Below are positions 22,536 to 28,935 of a stretch of 31,644 bases of DNA, in pieces. The stretch's first letter is position 1, and each line of letters starts with the position of its first letter. Location: the NCBI GenBank assembly GCA_002334985.1, contig DDBY01000077.1, forward strand, positions 1 through 31,644, given 5' to 3'. The position numbers and the translations under genes are program-made. The notes under the pieces were generated by a model. The model was not told the origin of the DNA, ran no database searches, and saw nothing but the letters and a program-made list of their open reading frames with translations. Source of the DNA: Micavibrio sp. UBA2020. GTDB lineage: Bacteria > Pseudomonadota > Alphaproteobacteria > Micavibrionales > UBA2020.

Positions 22536-22834
22536 CACTGTTTCTCCTTCACAATGCGCAGGCCGTTAGCCCGTATGTGTTTTATAATAATCTGCGCTGC
22601 TGTATCTCCGAACTGTCCTTGATGAAGTTTATAGTCACGCAAAGACTGCACCATATACGAAGATGCTTCGTCATCCGTCACCGTCTCCACGGCTTCGATG
22701 CGGTCTAGGGTGGTGAGGGCTTCAACAATCTTATATCCGACGTTTCTTAAAACGGAGGCTCGGTGGTCTGTGTGTTTGGTGACAAGTTCTGATGCATACT
22801 CCAAAGCCTCGCGCACGGTTTTATGGTCGGTCAT
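22535..22834 (-). CDS. Hypothetical phage protein (99 aa)
   Basis: No recognised domain. Mostly helical and charged (TVREALEYASELVTKHTDHRASVLRNVGYKIVEALTTLDRIEAVE), with a basic C-terminus. Its start overlaps the upstream stop by 4 nt. Belongs to the accessory tail of the early operon. Confidence 0.65.
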   Translation of the reverse strand: MTDHKTVREALEYASELVTKHTDHRASVLRNVGYKIVEALTTLDRIEAVETVTDDEASSYMVQSLRDYKLHQGQFGDTAAQIIIKHIRANGLRIVKEKQ

Positions 22835-23070
22835 ATCAATAATCCTTGCTTTGCTTGTTCAATATGTTTTTCAGTGATGCCGCCGTTCCATTTGAACCAC
22901 TTAACCGAGCCTTTAGGGGCAATGCCTCTGTTTTCCAAAAGCTGAACCGTATCCATTGGCGGCATGTCTAAAAATTCAGCAAGTTCTATAACGATGCGGC
23001 GCGTCAGTTTTGTCGTATTGTATTTTTTGCGCCTAACATCAATCATTTGTTTCAATACATCGTTATCCAT
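22831..23070 (-). CDS. Hypothetical small protein (79 aa)
   Basis: No family recognised. Basic protein with an HTH-like stretch (TRRIVIELAEFLDMPPMDTVQLLENRG, about residues 23-49) and a C-terminal GSVKWFKWNGGITEKHIEQAKQG. The pattern of helix, acidic turn and helix could fit a small DNA-binding regulator. AT-richer than neighbours. Overlaps the upstream gene by 8 nt. Confidence 0.6.
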   Translation of the reverse strand: MDNDVLKQMIDVRRKKYNTTKLTRRIVIELAEFLDMPPMDTVQLLENRGIAPKGSVKWFKWNGGITEKHIEQAKQGLLI

Positions 23071-23524
23071 CCCGCCCCTCCTTCCCGCCGAGCAGGGCGA
23101 GGGCTTTGATGCAGTTTTCCTTCGCTGTGTTTAGCCATGCCGTAGCGTTCTGGATTTCGTTCAGGTCTTTCTGTCCTGACATGTTTATAAACGTCTGTGC
23201 GCCGCGAACCGCACTATCCGCGTCATGTATCAGCGCGGTCAGGCCTCTCGGCACGGCGGGGGGTTGGAGGGTGGTTTTGATGCGCTCGTAAAGCGGTATC
23301 GGCACCGCCACCTTGTCGCTGTAAACCGCTTGGCATCGCATATCGTCCAGCAATTCCCGCTTCTGCGCGTCCGTTGGCTGCGGCAAAACAGGCGCGGGTG
23401 GGGCGGTGAGGGCTTGCTTTAAACGGTAAAAGTCATCCGTAACGCCATCATACATTACCCTTCCGAGTGACCAGTTGTGTATTCTTTCAAGCGCATCCAG
23501 CGCGGCTTTGGTTTGGTCGGTCAT
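23063..23524 (-). CDS. Hypothetical phage protein (153 aa)
   Basis: No recognised domain. The N-terminal half looks like the mosaic small phage proteins that begin KAALDALERIHNWSLGR..., followed by a Pro-rich linker (TAPPAPVLPQPT, about 40-51) and a helical C-terminal half (GLTALIHDADSAVRGAQTFINM, NATAWLNTAKENCIKALALLGG). Both neighbours overlap it. Confidence 0.65.
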   Translation of the reverse strand: MTDQTKAALDALERIHNWSLGRVMYDGVTDDFYRLKQALTAPPAPVLPQPTDAQKRELLDDMRCQAVYSDKVAVPIPLYERIKTTLQPPAVPRGLTALIHDADSAVRGAQTFINMSGQKDLNEIQNATAWLNTAKENCIKALALLGGKEGRDG

Positions 23525-23721
23525 TGGGTTTTCCTTTTTTCTTCAAGTCCTAAAGCCATAAGGCAAGCATCAGAGATAATTCCAAAAGACTGCTCAATCG
23601 TCATCATCTCCCGAATACCCTCTGGCAAAGGATGTGTTTCATTTTCGATGTATGCTCTATCAATGGTGACGGTGATTTGTATCTTCTGTGTTTCAGGACA
23701 ATCAAAGAACTCTATATTCAT
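23521..23721 (-). CDS. Hypothetical small protein (66 aa)
   Basis: Starts MNIEFFDCPETQKIQITVTIDRAYIENETHPLP. I chose the ATG at 23721 because it overlaps the upstream stop (TGATG); the open frame extends further to 23766 without support. Beta-rich N-terminus and helical C-terminus. Function unknown. Confidence 0.6.
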   Translation of the reverse strand: MNIEFFDCPETQKIQITVTIDRAYIENETHPLPEGIREMMTIEQSFGIISDACLMALGLEEKRKTQ

Positions 23722-24041
23722 CACTCCCCTCCATTGTGTTTCTCGTAGGCGGCGAGGGATTGCCATAGGTCTTCAAATAAACCAACGCCGAGGAACGGGT
23801 ACTCAGGCTCTCCATCTTGACAGACAATTTCGGAATGAAATTTCAATTCCTGTATCTCTTTAGCCATCCCCTCACACAACTCCCGCAGCGCGTCACGCTC
23901 GGCGCAGGCGGCGGTGTATAGGTCTTCGTTGACATAGGTTGCCAAAGAGTCAGAGCTATCCTCCGACCATTTAATGTCGCCTTCGCACGGGCAGCGAAAC
24001 AGGCTGATTTCATCCGGCATCAGTTCGGGGGTGGTGGTCAT
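23721..24041 (-). CDS. Hypothetical phage protein (106 aa), Ea22-like pattern
   Basis: The segment YVNEDLYTAACAERDALRELCEGMAKEIQEL (about residues 36-66) is typical of small early accessory proteins in lambdoid-type phages, where a short coiled coil follows a variable N-terminus. The N-terminus carries CPCEGDIKW, possibly metal-binding. It begins directly after the 174-aa gene's stop. Function unknown. Confidence 0.6.
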   Translation of the reverse strand: MTTTPELMPDEISLFRCPCEGDIKWSEDSSDSLATYVNEDLYTAACAERDALRELCEGMAKEIQELKFHSEIVCQDGEPEYPFLGVGLFEDLWQSLAAYEKHNGGE

Positions 24042-24566
24042 TCAATACCTCTTGTTGTTGCGACGCTCCCGCGAGAGCGTCTCGTTGAACATATCCAGCG
24101 CCTCGCTCAGCGCCGCCAATCCTGTGCCGCTTCGCATGCGGTTAGCGCGCTCTGCCTCGCGCAGCCCCATGCCAACCACGGCCACGTCCAGCACGAAGCG
24201 CAGTGATTTGCCCTCCTGCCGCATCCGGTAAGCCCAGAGGCGATACGCGACCATCAGCGTGGCGCCGCGCTCGATGTCGCCCCCGCCGCCAGGGGTGCGG
24301 AAGGGGTTGAACGTCTGCCAGCCGATTCCGGCAACAATCATGCGGTGCGCGGCATAGACCAACTCCAAGGTCTCAGCACGGTACGGCCCGATGCCGTCGA
24401 ACAGGCGCTTGTCCTGCGCCACGCGCATGCGCTTTTTACCCGCCGCGGCGTCGGTATCGCGCTCCAGCTCTTCGACCAGCCATTCCTTGCGGCGGCGCAC
24501 CTCGTGGATTTTGCGCAGCACCTTGTCGCTGATTTCATCTTCCGGCCGCCCCACCCCTTCGGTCAT
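24042..24566 (-). CDS. Hypothetical early protein (174 aa), possible HTH regulator
   Basis: No confident family. The basic N-terminal third is helical (DKVLRKIHEVRRRKEWLVEELERDTDAAAGKKRMRV). The C-terminal half (LRFVLDVAVVGMGLREAERANRMRSGTGLAALSEALDMF, about residues 122-160) resembles, by eye, the DUF6456 pattern of alphaproteobacterial regulators with a recognition-helix-like RSGxxL. If so, it could be a late-gene regulator, given its place downstream of the replication genes, but this is only a hypothesis. Confidence 0.6.
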   Translation of the reverse strand: MTEGVGRPEDEISDKVLRKIHEVRRRKEWLVEELERDTDAAAGKKRMRVAQDKRLFDGIGPYRAETLELVYAAHRMIVAGIGWQTFNPFRTPGGGGDIERGATLMVAYRLWAYRMRQEGKSLRFVLDVAVVGMGLREAERANRMRSGTGLAALSEALDMFNETLSRERRNNKRY

Positions 24567-24569
24567 ACG

Positions 24570-24737
24570 TCATCCCCTTTTCTGGCTTGTCAGGTGAAAT
24601 TTGCCGCAGAACTGGCATCGGTACGGCCGCAGCATCGTTTTTTTCTTCCACTTCCGGCGCTCCATCGGAAACATGCGCGCGTACTTTTCGGCATCGCCTT
24701 TGTTCTCAAACCAGCGCTTTGTGCAGCGCGGCGGCAT
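24570..24737 (-). CDS. Small zinc-finger-like protein (55 aa)
   Basis: The product ends RPYRCQFCGKFHLTSQKRG, the pattern of very short phage proteins with CxxCGxFHLT (Cys41, Cys44, His48). The N-terminus, MPPRCTKRWFENKGDAEKYARMF, is basic. The ATG overlaps the upstream TGA (ATGA), and the next gene starts 3 nt after its stop. Role unknown; nucleic-acid binding is likely from charge and zinc motif. Confidence 0.7.
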   Translation of the reverse strand: MPPRCTKRWFENKGDAEKYARMFPMERRKWKKKTMLRPYRCQFCGKFHLTSQKRG

Positions 24738-24967
24738 CAGGGCAGCTTTTCCAGCACGCGGCGCACCTCCGGCATGTGCGGCGCCGCATTTGCCTGCAGG
24801 TGCCCCGGAATGCGCAGGCGGCGCCCATGCGCGTCCTCGACCAGCTCGGCGTGGCGGAAGATATTCCGCACCGCGTTGCCGCCTATCTGGTCAGCGAGCA
24901 GGAGCTGCCATTCGCTGGGCGTCCAGCCCTCGCCAGTAGCGATGCGGTTCAGGAGAGAGCGGGTCAT
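24737..24967 (-). CDS. Hypothetical small protein (76 aa)
   Basis: Basic and helical (TRSLLNRIATGEGWTPSEWQLLLADQIGGNAVRNIFRHAELVEDAHGRRLRIPG). No family recognised. Tightly coupled: start and stop overlap both neighbours by 4 nt or less. The ELVEDAHGRRLRIPGHL segment could be a small beta hairpin. Confidence 0.6.
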   Translation of the reverse strand: MTRSLLNRIATGEGWTPSEWQLLLADQIGGNAVRNIFRHAELVEDAHGRRLRIPGHLQANAAPHMPEVRRVLEKLP

Positions 24968-25380
24968 GCGTTGACACCTCCAAACAGGTTTTCAGCTTTT
25001 TCCGTGGCGGCGCGGATGGCGGCCGTGGTTTCCGCGCTGCGGTTGGCACGCGACGGGATGGTGCGGAAGCTCCGGACAACGACGCGCTGCGATGCAAGGC
25101 AGACCTCGATGTCGCCGAAGGCTTTGAACAGCTGGCCGGTGTATTTCGCGCGGACGGTGTCAAAGCACAGCACACCGCGGCGGGTCTTGCCGTCGAAGAA
25201 CATCCGTTTATCGCTCAGGCTTGCCAGCCCGAACCAGGCATGAACCTCGTGCGGCGCCATGACGCGCAGGAGCTCGAAATGCCACGGCTTGGCTTCCCAG
25301 CCGAATTGCTTTTCGAGGCGACGCAGCACCTCAGCAGGGTCAGCCCTGCCCGTCTTGGTTTCACTTTCGGTAAACTGCAC
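24964..25380 (-). CDS. Hypothetical early protein (138 aa)
   Basis: No recognised family. N-terminal helix (DPAEVLRRLEKQFGWEAKPWHFELLRVM), a central beta-rich part (SDKRMFFDGKTRRGVLCFDTVRAKYTGQLFKAFGDIEVCLASQRVVVRSFRTIP) and a helical tail. Overlaps the replication protein gene by 20 nt, so it is probably part of the replication module. Confidence 0.6.
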   Translation of the reverse strand: MQFTESETKTGRADPAEVLRRLEKQFGWEAKPWHFELLRVMAPHEVHAWFGLASLSDKRMFFDGKTRRGVLCFDTVRAKYTGQLFKAFGDIEVCLASQRVVVRSFRTIPSRANRSAETTAAIRAATEKAENLFGGVNA

Positions 25381-26134
25381 GGCGTTCCTCCTCTCGTTGC
25401 TTTTTCTCGACGGTTCGGCGCACCCAGTTGCGCCATGTCGCCGGCCAGTCCAGCTTCACGCCCTTCTGCCCCGGCTGGGCATGCCAGTAATCGCAAAACA
25501 CCTGCATCTCGGCGTTGATTTCCTCGGCGCTCAGCCCCTGTTCGAGCGCCCACCTGCCCCATGCCTGCGCGGTATCGCCCTCTCCCTCCCGGCCAAGGAA
25601 CGCCTTCAGGCGCTCTGCGCGCTCGGTCTTGGGCTTGGATTGCGGCAATGGCTTGGCAGGGCTTGGCGCGGCTGGCGCGTCGGGTGCTTCCCTTCCCCTC
25701 CCATCATCCGCGGCGGGGGTGGCGACGCCACACGGCGGCGCGTTCTCCTCTTCCTCTGTCTCTCTCTCTTCCTCTGTCTCTCTCTCTTCCTCTGGGCTAG
25801 CATCGCGCTCCACCTCTGCTAGCGGCGCGCTAGCGTCCTGCACCACCTCAAGAAATCCGCTTTCAATCAATGGCTTAATCGCGCTCTCGATTTCATCGAC
25901 CGAAACGCGGAGCCGGAAGGCAATTTTTTTCAGGTTGTAGTCAAGGAGGCCCGCGGATGGGTCTTTGTACTCGCTTGCTAGCAGCCAAATCATGGGTGCT
26001 AGCGCTCTGCTAGCAAGCGGCAAGCATTGAAAATCGAAGTCATCAAGCAGGCTCTTGTGGAGCTTCACCCACGCCGGATTCCTGTCCTTGTAATGCTGGA
26101 AGCTGCTCCAGTTTGCGACGCGCAGGTACATCAT
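25361..26134 (-). CDS. Phage replication initiator (O/DnaT-like)
   Basis: The 257-aa protein starts MMYLRVANWSSFQHYKDRNPAWVKLHKSLLDDFDFQCLP, a common N-terminus of phage helix-turn-helix replication proteins (winged-helix part to about residue 95). A low-complexity acidic/Pro-rich linker follows (EEERETEEERETEEEE, AAPSPAKPLPQSKPK). The C-terminus has the DnaT-like motif FCDYWHAQPGQKGVKLDWPATWRNWVRR (about 214-241), used to load helicase. I take the ATG at 26134, which overlaps the rusA stop; another ATG follows at 26131. The gene contains six GCTAGC sites (candidate origin). Confidence 0.85.
   Translation of the reverse strand: MMYLRVANWSSFQHYKDRNPAWVKLHKSLLDDFDFQCLPLASRALAPMIWLLASEYKDPSAGLLDYNLKKIAFRLRVSVDEIESAIKPLIESGFLEVVQDASAPLAEVERDASPEEERETEEERETEEEENAPPCGVATPAADDGRGREAPDAPAAPSPAKPLPQSKPKTERAERLKAFLGREGEGDTAQAWGRWALEQGLSAEEINAEMQVFCDYWHAQPGQKGVKLDWPATWRNWVRRTVEKKQREEERRAVYRK
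25750..25794. repeat. 18-bp tandem repeat (2.5 copies) inside the replication gene
   Basis: The unit CTTCCTCTGTCTCTCTCT occurs at 25750-25767 and 25768-25785, then partly at 25786-25794. It encodes the ERETEE repeat of the acidic linker. The strong purine/pyrimidine asymmetry (all pyrimidine but one G per unit on the plus strand) is unusual and lies directly beside the first GCTAGC cluster. Confidence 0.85.
25796..25834. other. GCTAGC cluster A (candidate origin iterons)
   Basis: Perfect GCTAGC palindromes at 25796, 25818 and 25829, spaced 22 and 11 bp, i.e. on one face of the helix. They are read in different codon frames (Ala-Ser or Leu-Ala), so protein sequence does not explain them. Confidence 0.55.
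25972..26019. other. GCTAGC cluster B with 13-bp inverted repeat (candidate origin iterons)
   Basis: GCTAGC at 25977, 25998 and 26009, spaced 21 and 11 bp, a layout matching cluster A. The outer sites extend into a perfect 13-bp inverted repeat, CGCTTGCTAGCAG (25972-25984) and CTGCTAGCAAGCG (26007-26019). A short T-rich stretch (25922-25930) lies between the clusters. Confidence 0.55.
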
Positions 26135-26487
26135 TGCAGTGCCTCTATGGTTATACGTCCCGCGTCGCTCCACCGCTTTTCTGTCCAGATTGACCAGACA
26201 TGGCTGTCGTCGCCGAAAACGGCATCCATCAGCGCTTTGCAGAGGTTATCGACGTCGGGCTTTTGGGTATGTGGCTGCCCGTTCATGGCAGCCCGTTTCT
26301 TGGCGCTCCAGCTGCCGGGCATGGCGATGTAAAACACCACCTTGCACGGCACCGGAATGTTCACCCCACGCGCCCGTACCTCGTCCTTGAATGCGTGATA
26401 GGCAAGGACAGCCGGACGGCCTTTCCAGCGGTCACGCTGGGTCATCCGCGGCTTTGATACGGGCGCGATGGGGTAAACCTTGCGCAT
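26131..26487 (-). CDS. rusA: RusA-family Holliday junction resolvase
   Basis: The 118-aa product has the RusA signature KPDVDNLCKALMDAVFGDD (residues 76-94), with acidic metal-binding positions Asp78 and Asp80 and the downstream GDD, plus conserved Lys84. The N-terminal PIAPVSKPRMTQRDRW is also typical. RusA resolves four-way DNA junctions formed in recombination and replication. Its place between a conserved recombination-region protein and the replication gene fits early phage modules. Confidence 0.92.
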   Translation of the reverse strand: MRKVYPIAPVSKPRMTQRDRWKGRPAVLAYHAFKDEVRARGVNIPVPCKVVFYIAMPGSWSAKKRAAMNGQPHTQKPDVDNLCKALMDAVFGDDSHVWSIWTEKRWSDAGRITIEALQ

Positions 26488-27035
26488 CAGGCAGCTGCCG
26501 CTCTGGTGTTATCGGCAACGGGCGTGTCGTCGTCGTCACTATCGCCGAGGGCGAGATGCGACTGGTCGGCCTGAATATCCGGCGGCGCGCGCTCTCCGGT
26601 GTATTCGGCGGCATCGCTGACGACCATCAGAACGGCCAGACCTTGGCTGTCAAAGACGCTGTGGCGCTGCTCGTCGTGCTTGTTCATCTTCACGACGGCC
26701 TTGATGCCGTCCTTGATGGTGACCTGTTCCAGCGTGCCCGCGATGACCTTGCGGCCGTCGGCGGCAATCGTGCGCACGCAGCGGCTCACAGCACGCTCGC
26801 AGCGCGCGTTGATGTCATCGGCAAGGCTGCGCTGTTCATTCTCCGTCAGCTGCTGCCAAGGCTTCGGCAGCGTGCGTACGATATCGAGGACGACGTCGCG
26901 CAGGTCACCTGTCATGGTTTCCTTTGCGATTTCATCGCCTGCGGGTTCATCCGCACCATCGACGGACGCGCCAGCTGCGCCAGTCTCCAGCTCCTTATCA
27001 ACGGTTTCTTGGGTTTCGGTTTTCTTCTTTGCCAT
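26487..27035 (-). CDS. Conserved phage protein of unknown function (182 aa)
   Basis: The central region (PKPWQQLTENEQRSLADDINARCERAVSRCVRTIAADGRKVIAGTLEQVTIKDGIKAVVKM, about residues 57-116) and GLAVLMVVSDAAEYTGERAPPDIQADQ near the end follow a pattern I associate with a conserved early protein in many proteobacterial phages. Both termini are acidic and low complexity. Its function is not known to me; context suggests DNA metabolism. GGAGG is placed before the ATG. Confidence 0.7.
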   Translation of the reverse strand: MAKKKTETQETVDKELETGAAGASVDGADEPAGDEIAKETMTGDLRDVVLDIVRTLPKPWQQLTENEQRSLADDINARCERAVSRCVRTIAADGRKVIAGTLEQVTIKDGIKAVVKMNKHDEQRHSVFDSQGLAVLMVVSDAAEYTGERAPPDIQADQSHLALGDSDDDDTPVADNTRAAAA

Positions 27036-27137
27036 GATATCCTCCGTGGCGTTATACGAAGGCCATGCGCAGGCACAGCGCCCGCAACAGTTCCCCCGTG
27101 AATCCCTCTATCGCCGCCGTTTACCGGCAGTCTTGGC

Positions 27138-27626
27138 TTATGCCGCCTGTTCTTCGGCGTGCTCGTCTTTGACGGACGCGATAATTTCGTGCACCTGCTT
27201 GAGCAGCGACGCGCCCAGCGTTTCAATCTGGCGGCGCTCTTTCATGGTCAGCGTGCGGCCGCCGGGCCCCGTCGGGCATTTCGCCGCGCGCACCGTTTCG
27301 GCCAGCTTGCCGACGCTTGCCACGGCGCCGAGCAGCGCATCGGTGATTTCCATGCGCCCGCGAAAATCGACTGCCTCGACAGTCGCGCGCATCATCGACG
27401 TAAACGGCGCTTCTCCGACTTCGGAAAGGCATGCAAGGTCAAGCGCGATGGCGTCTTCGACCGAGATGTGCTTTTCCTTGTCGGGGTCGCCATAGGCGTA
27501 AACCGTTGACGGCTGCTTGCCCGTGATGGCGGCGGCGTCTTCAAGGCCAAGGATGCCAACGGCGCGCAGCACGCAGGCTTCGGGCGTCAGCGGCCCGCGG
27601 ATTTTGTTCGGTCTAACTTTTGTCAT
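27138..27626 (-). CDS. CII-like HTH regulator (162 aa)
   Basis: I set the start at MTKVRPNKIRGPLTPEACVLRA (ATG 27626, AGGAAAGG upstream). Residues about 13-60 (EACVLRAVGILGLEDAAAITGKQPSTVYAYGDPDKEKHISVEDAIALDLAC) fit a helix-turn-helix region like phage CII-type regulators, and the C-terminal half is helical, probably for oligomerisation. It lies after the Cro-like gene in the early operon, the place of CII. An alternative is a replication-associated DNA-binding protein. Confidence 0.65.
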   Translation of the reverse strand: MTKVRPNKIRGPLTPEACVLRAVGILGLEDAAAITGKQPSTVYAYGDPDKEKHISVEDAIALDLACLSEVGEAPFTSMMRATVEAVDFRGRMEITDALLGAVASVGKLAETVRAAKCPTGPGGRTLTMKERRQIETLGASLLKQVHEIIASVKDEHAEEQAA

Positions 27627-27691
27627 TTTTCGGCCTTTCCTTAATCTCGCTTGGGTGAAATATTCGGGTTGTCGGTTAACAGCAGAAAGGG

Positions 27692-27907
27692 ATGTCAGAT
27701 GTGGGCGAGGTAAAAACGTTCCCCGCGCTCGGTAAGAAGCAACGCCGCGCCAGCCGCGCGGCCAAAGAAGATGAACAGACAGCGCAAGAGCTTCTCGCCA
27801 TCGCAAACCGCCTTGAACAGTTGGCCGGGCAGACGCCGTGGCCAAAGTGGATAGGCGCGCTTGCGGGCGAAGTCAGGAGAGCGGCAAAGGCCTGTATGGA
27901 GGGGTGA
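27692..27907 (+). CDS. Possible small protein on the opposite strand of the early operon (71 aa)
   Basis: A helical, charged product (GKKQRRASRAAKEDEQTAQELLAIANRLEQLAGQTPWPKWIGALAGEVRRAAKAC) with protein-like composition fills the gap between the CII-like and Cro-like genes, but runs against the early transcript. AAAGGG is only 1-2 nt from the ATG at 27692; an in-frame GTG at 27701 has better spacing (9 nt). If real it could be expressed in the lysogen or act with antisense RNA. Not recognised. Confidence 0.45.
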   Translation: MSDVGEVKTFPALGKKQRRASRAAKEDEQTAQELLAIANRLEQLAGQTPWPKWIGALAGEVRRAAKACMEG

Positions 27908-27916
27908 GAGCATGCA

Positions 27917-28147
27917 TCACCCGGCTGCGTACAGGTCTGGGCGGAATTGCGCGCGGGTAATCTTGCCAGCGACCGCGCGCTCGGCATCTACCACGCGCTC
28001 AGCCGTTACCCCCTTCCCGCGCTTGAGCATTTGCGAGACAGCTGACTGTGTAATCCCCATCTTTTCGGCCAAACTTTCTTGGTCTCCGGCGATTTCAATC
28101 GCGGCGACAAGGGCATCGTGAGGTGTTTTAATAACGAGAGATGTCAT
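27917..28147 (-). CDS. Cro-like repressor (YdaS-type HTH)
   Basis: The 76-aa protein from the ATG at 28147 has an HTH (DQESLAEKMGITQSAVSQMLKRGKGVTAERVVDAERAV, about residues 22-59) and the C-terminal ITRAQFRPDLY motif typical of YdaS/Cro-like proteins in prophages. It is divergent from cI, the defining place of Cro, and starts the leftward early operon. No Shine-Dalgarno site precedes the ATG. The frame extends to a TTG at 28183, but that codon overlaps the predicted -35, so the ATG is preferred. It should compete with CI for the operators between the two genes. Confidence 0.85.
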   Translation of the reverse strand: MTSLVIKTPHDALVAAIEIAGDQESLAEKMGITQSAVSQMLKRGKGVTAERVVDAERAVAGKITRAQFRPDLYAAG

Positions 28148-28154
28148 GCTTAAG

Positions 28155-28183
28155 AAAATATTAGAAATCTTATTTTTTGGCAA
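28155..28183 (-). promoter_or_regulatory. Candidate early (PR-like) promoter for cro
   Basis: On the minus strand TTGCCA (28183-28178), 17 bp, TATTTT (28160-28155). An alternative pairing is CTGTTG (28186-28181), 17 bp, TAATAT (28163-28158). Either places the RNA start within a few bases of the cro ATG at 28147. A CI-type operator lies in the spacer. Confidence 0.5.
28161..28172. promoter_or_regulatory. Candidate CI/Cro operator 1 (TTAG-AAAT-CTTA)
   Basis: A near-palindrome inside the cro promoter. The extended 18 nt TTAGAAATCTTATTTTTT (28161-28178) matches a site at 31387-31404 at 16 of 18 positions. Confidence 0.55.
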
Positions 28184-28194
28184 CAGTTTTCTAA
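28183..28194. promoter_or_regulatory. Candidate CI/Cro operator 2 (ACAG-TTTT-CTAA)
   Basis: One good half-site (CTAA) and one weaker (ACAG) around TTTT, with the same centre as the site at 31420-31431. Its centre is 22 bp from operator 1, i.e. two helical turns, which suits cooperative binding. Confidence 0.45.
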
Positions 28195-28219
28195 AGCAGA
28201 CTTAAGCGCATGATTTTCG

Positions 28220-28225
28220 TATAAA
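28220..28225 (+). promoter_or_regulatory. -10 element of the cI (PRM-like) promoter
   Basis: TATAAA at 28220-28225 with no good -35 upstream, as expected of an activator-dependent PRM. The RNA start would fall near 28232-28233, the first base of the cI ATG, predicting a leaderless mRNA as in lambda. Confidence 0.5.
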
Positions 28226-28232
28226 AAAACTT

Positions 28233-28913
28233 ATGAACACGAAGCAGAAAAAATTTTCCGACCTCGGCAACCGCATGATTGAGCGCATGCGCGAACTCGG
28301 CATCGACCAGGCCGCTGTTGCAGAGGCATGCAAAATCACCCAGTCCGCCGTTTCCCAGATACTTCAGCGCGGCTCTACCAAGCATTTGAGCAAAATAGCT
28401 AAAGTTTTACGCGTCAACATTGACTGGCTCGAAGACGGAACCGGCCCCAAAGAAGATATAATCTACAGTCAGGAATCCCTAGATAAGCCCTACGGCATGA
28501 GCGGAGCCCTATACACGGGAAAAGCCTTTAAGCCTGAGCCCGGCCTCATACCGGTTTACGGACCCGCCGCGGCCGCCAGCGACGATTCAGTGATGCTGAC
28601 AGGAGAACACATCATCGGCTACGAACCCTGCCCGCCTGCCCTCTCCAACGTCCGCGGTGCCTTCATGATGTATATCGCCGGCAGCAGCATGGAGCCGCGG
28701 CATTACCACGGCGAGCGCGTGTGGGTTGACCCGTGGACGCAGCCCGCCATCGGGCAAGATTGCGTCGTGGTGCTGGAAGAAGAAGGCAACGCTATTGTTA
28801 AACGCTACATGGGACGCGAAGGCACTGATTTTGTGCTGGAGCAATATAACCCGCCAAAAAAATTGAAATTCAAAGCTAAAGAAATCCGCGCTATTTATGC
28901 GGTAACACGTTAG
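28233..28913 (+). CDS. cI: CI-type lysogeny repressor, HTH plus S24 peptidase domain
   Basis: The 226-aa protein has an N-terminal XRE HTH (about residues 26-48, DQAAVAEACKITQSAVSQILQRG) and a C-terminal LexA/S24 domain with the catalytic Ser152 in AGSSMEPRHYHGERVWV and Lys190 in GNAIVKRYMG. It keeps the lysogenic state and autocleaves on SOS induction in its family. The usual Ala-Gly cleavage dyad after a PVYG-like segment is not clear here: the region reads IPVYGPAAAASDD (about 106-118), so cleavage may be slow or use another bond. No ribosome-binding site precedes the ATG. Downstream lipoprotein and zinc-ribbon genes follow on the same strand with short gaps. Confidence 0.93.
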   Translation: MNTKQKKFSDLGNRMIERMRELGIDQAAVAEACKITQSAVSQILQRGSTKHLSKIAKVLRVNIDWLEDGTGPKEDIIYSQESLDKPYGMSGALYTGKAFKPEPGLIPVYGPAAAASDDSVMLTGEHIIGYEPCPPALSNVRGAFMMYIAGSSMEPRHYHGERVWVDPWTQPAIGQDCVVVLEEEGNAIVKRYMGREGTDFVLEQYNPPKKLKFKAKEIRAIYAVTR

Positions 28914-28935
28914 TTCTTTTAAAACGGAGATTTAA

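Noticed and set aside
27627..27845. N-terminal extension of the CII-like protein
   Set aside because: A good ribosome-binding site and protein-like start occur at 27626; the extension is low-complexity and opposes another frame.
28149..28206. Two CTTAAG sites flanking the cI-cro operators
   Set aside because: CTTAAG also occurs elsewhere at about chance level (for example 650-655), so no operator role is claimed.
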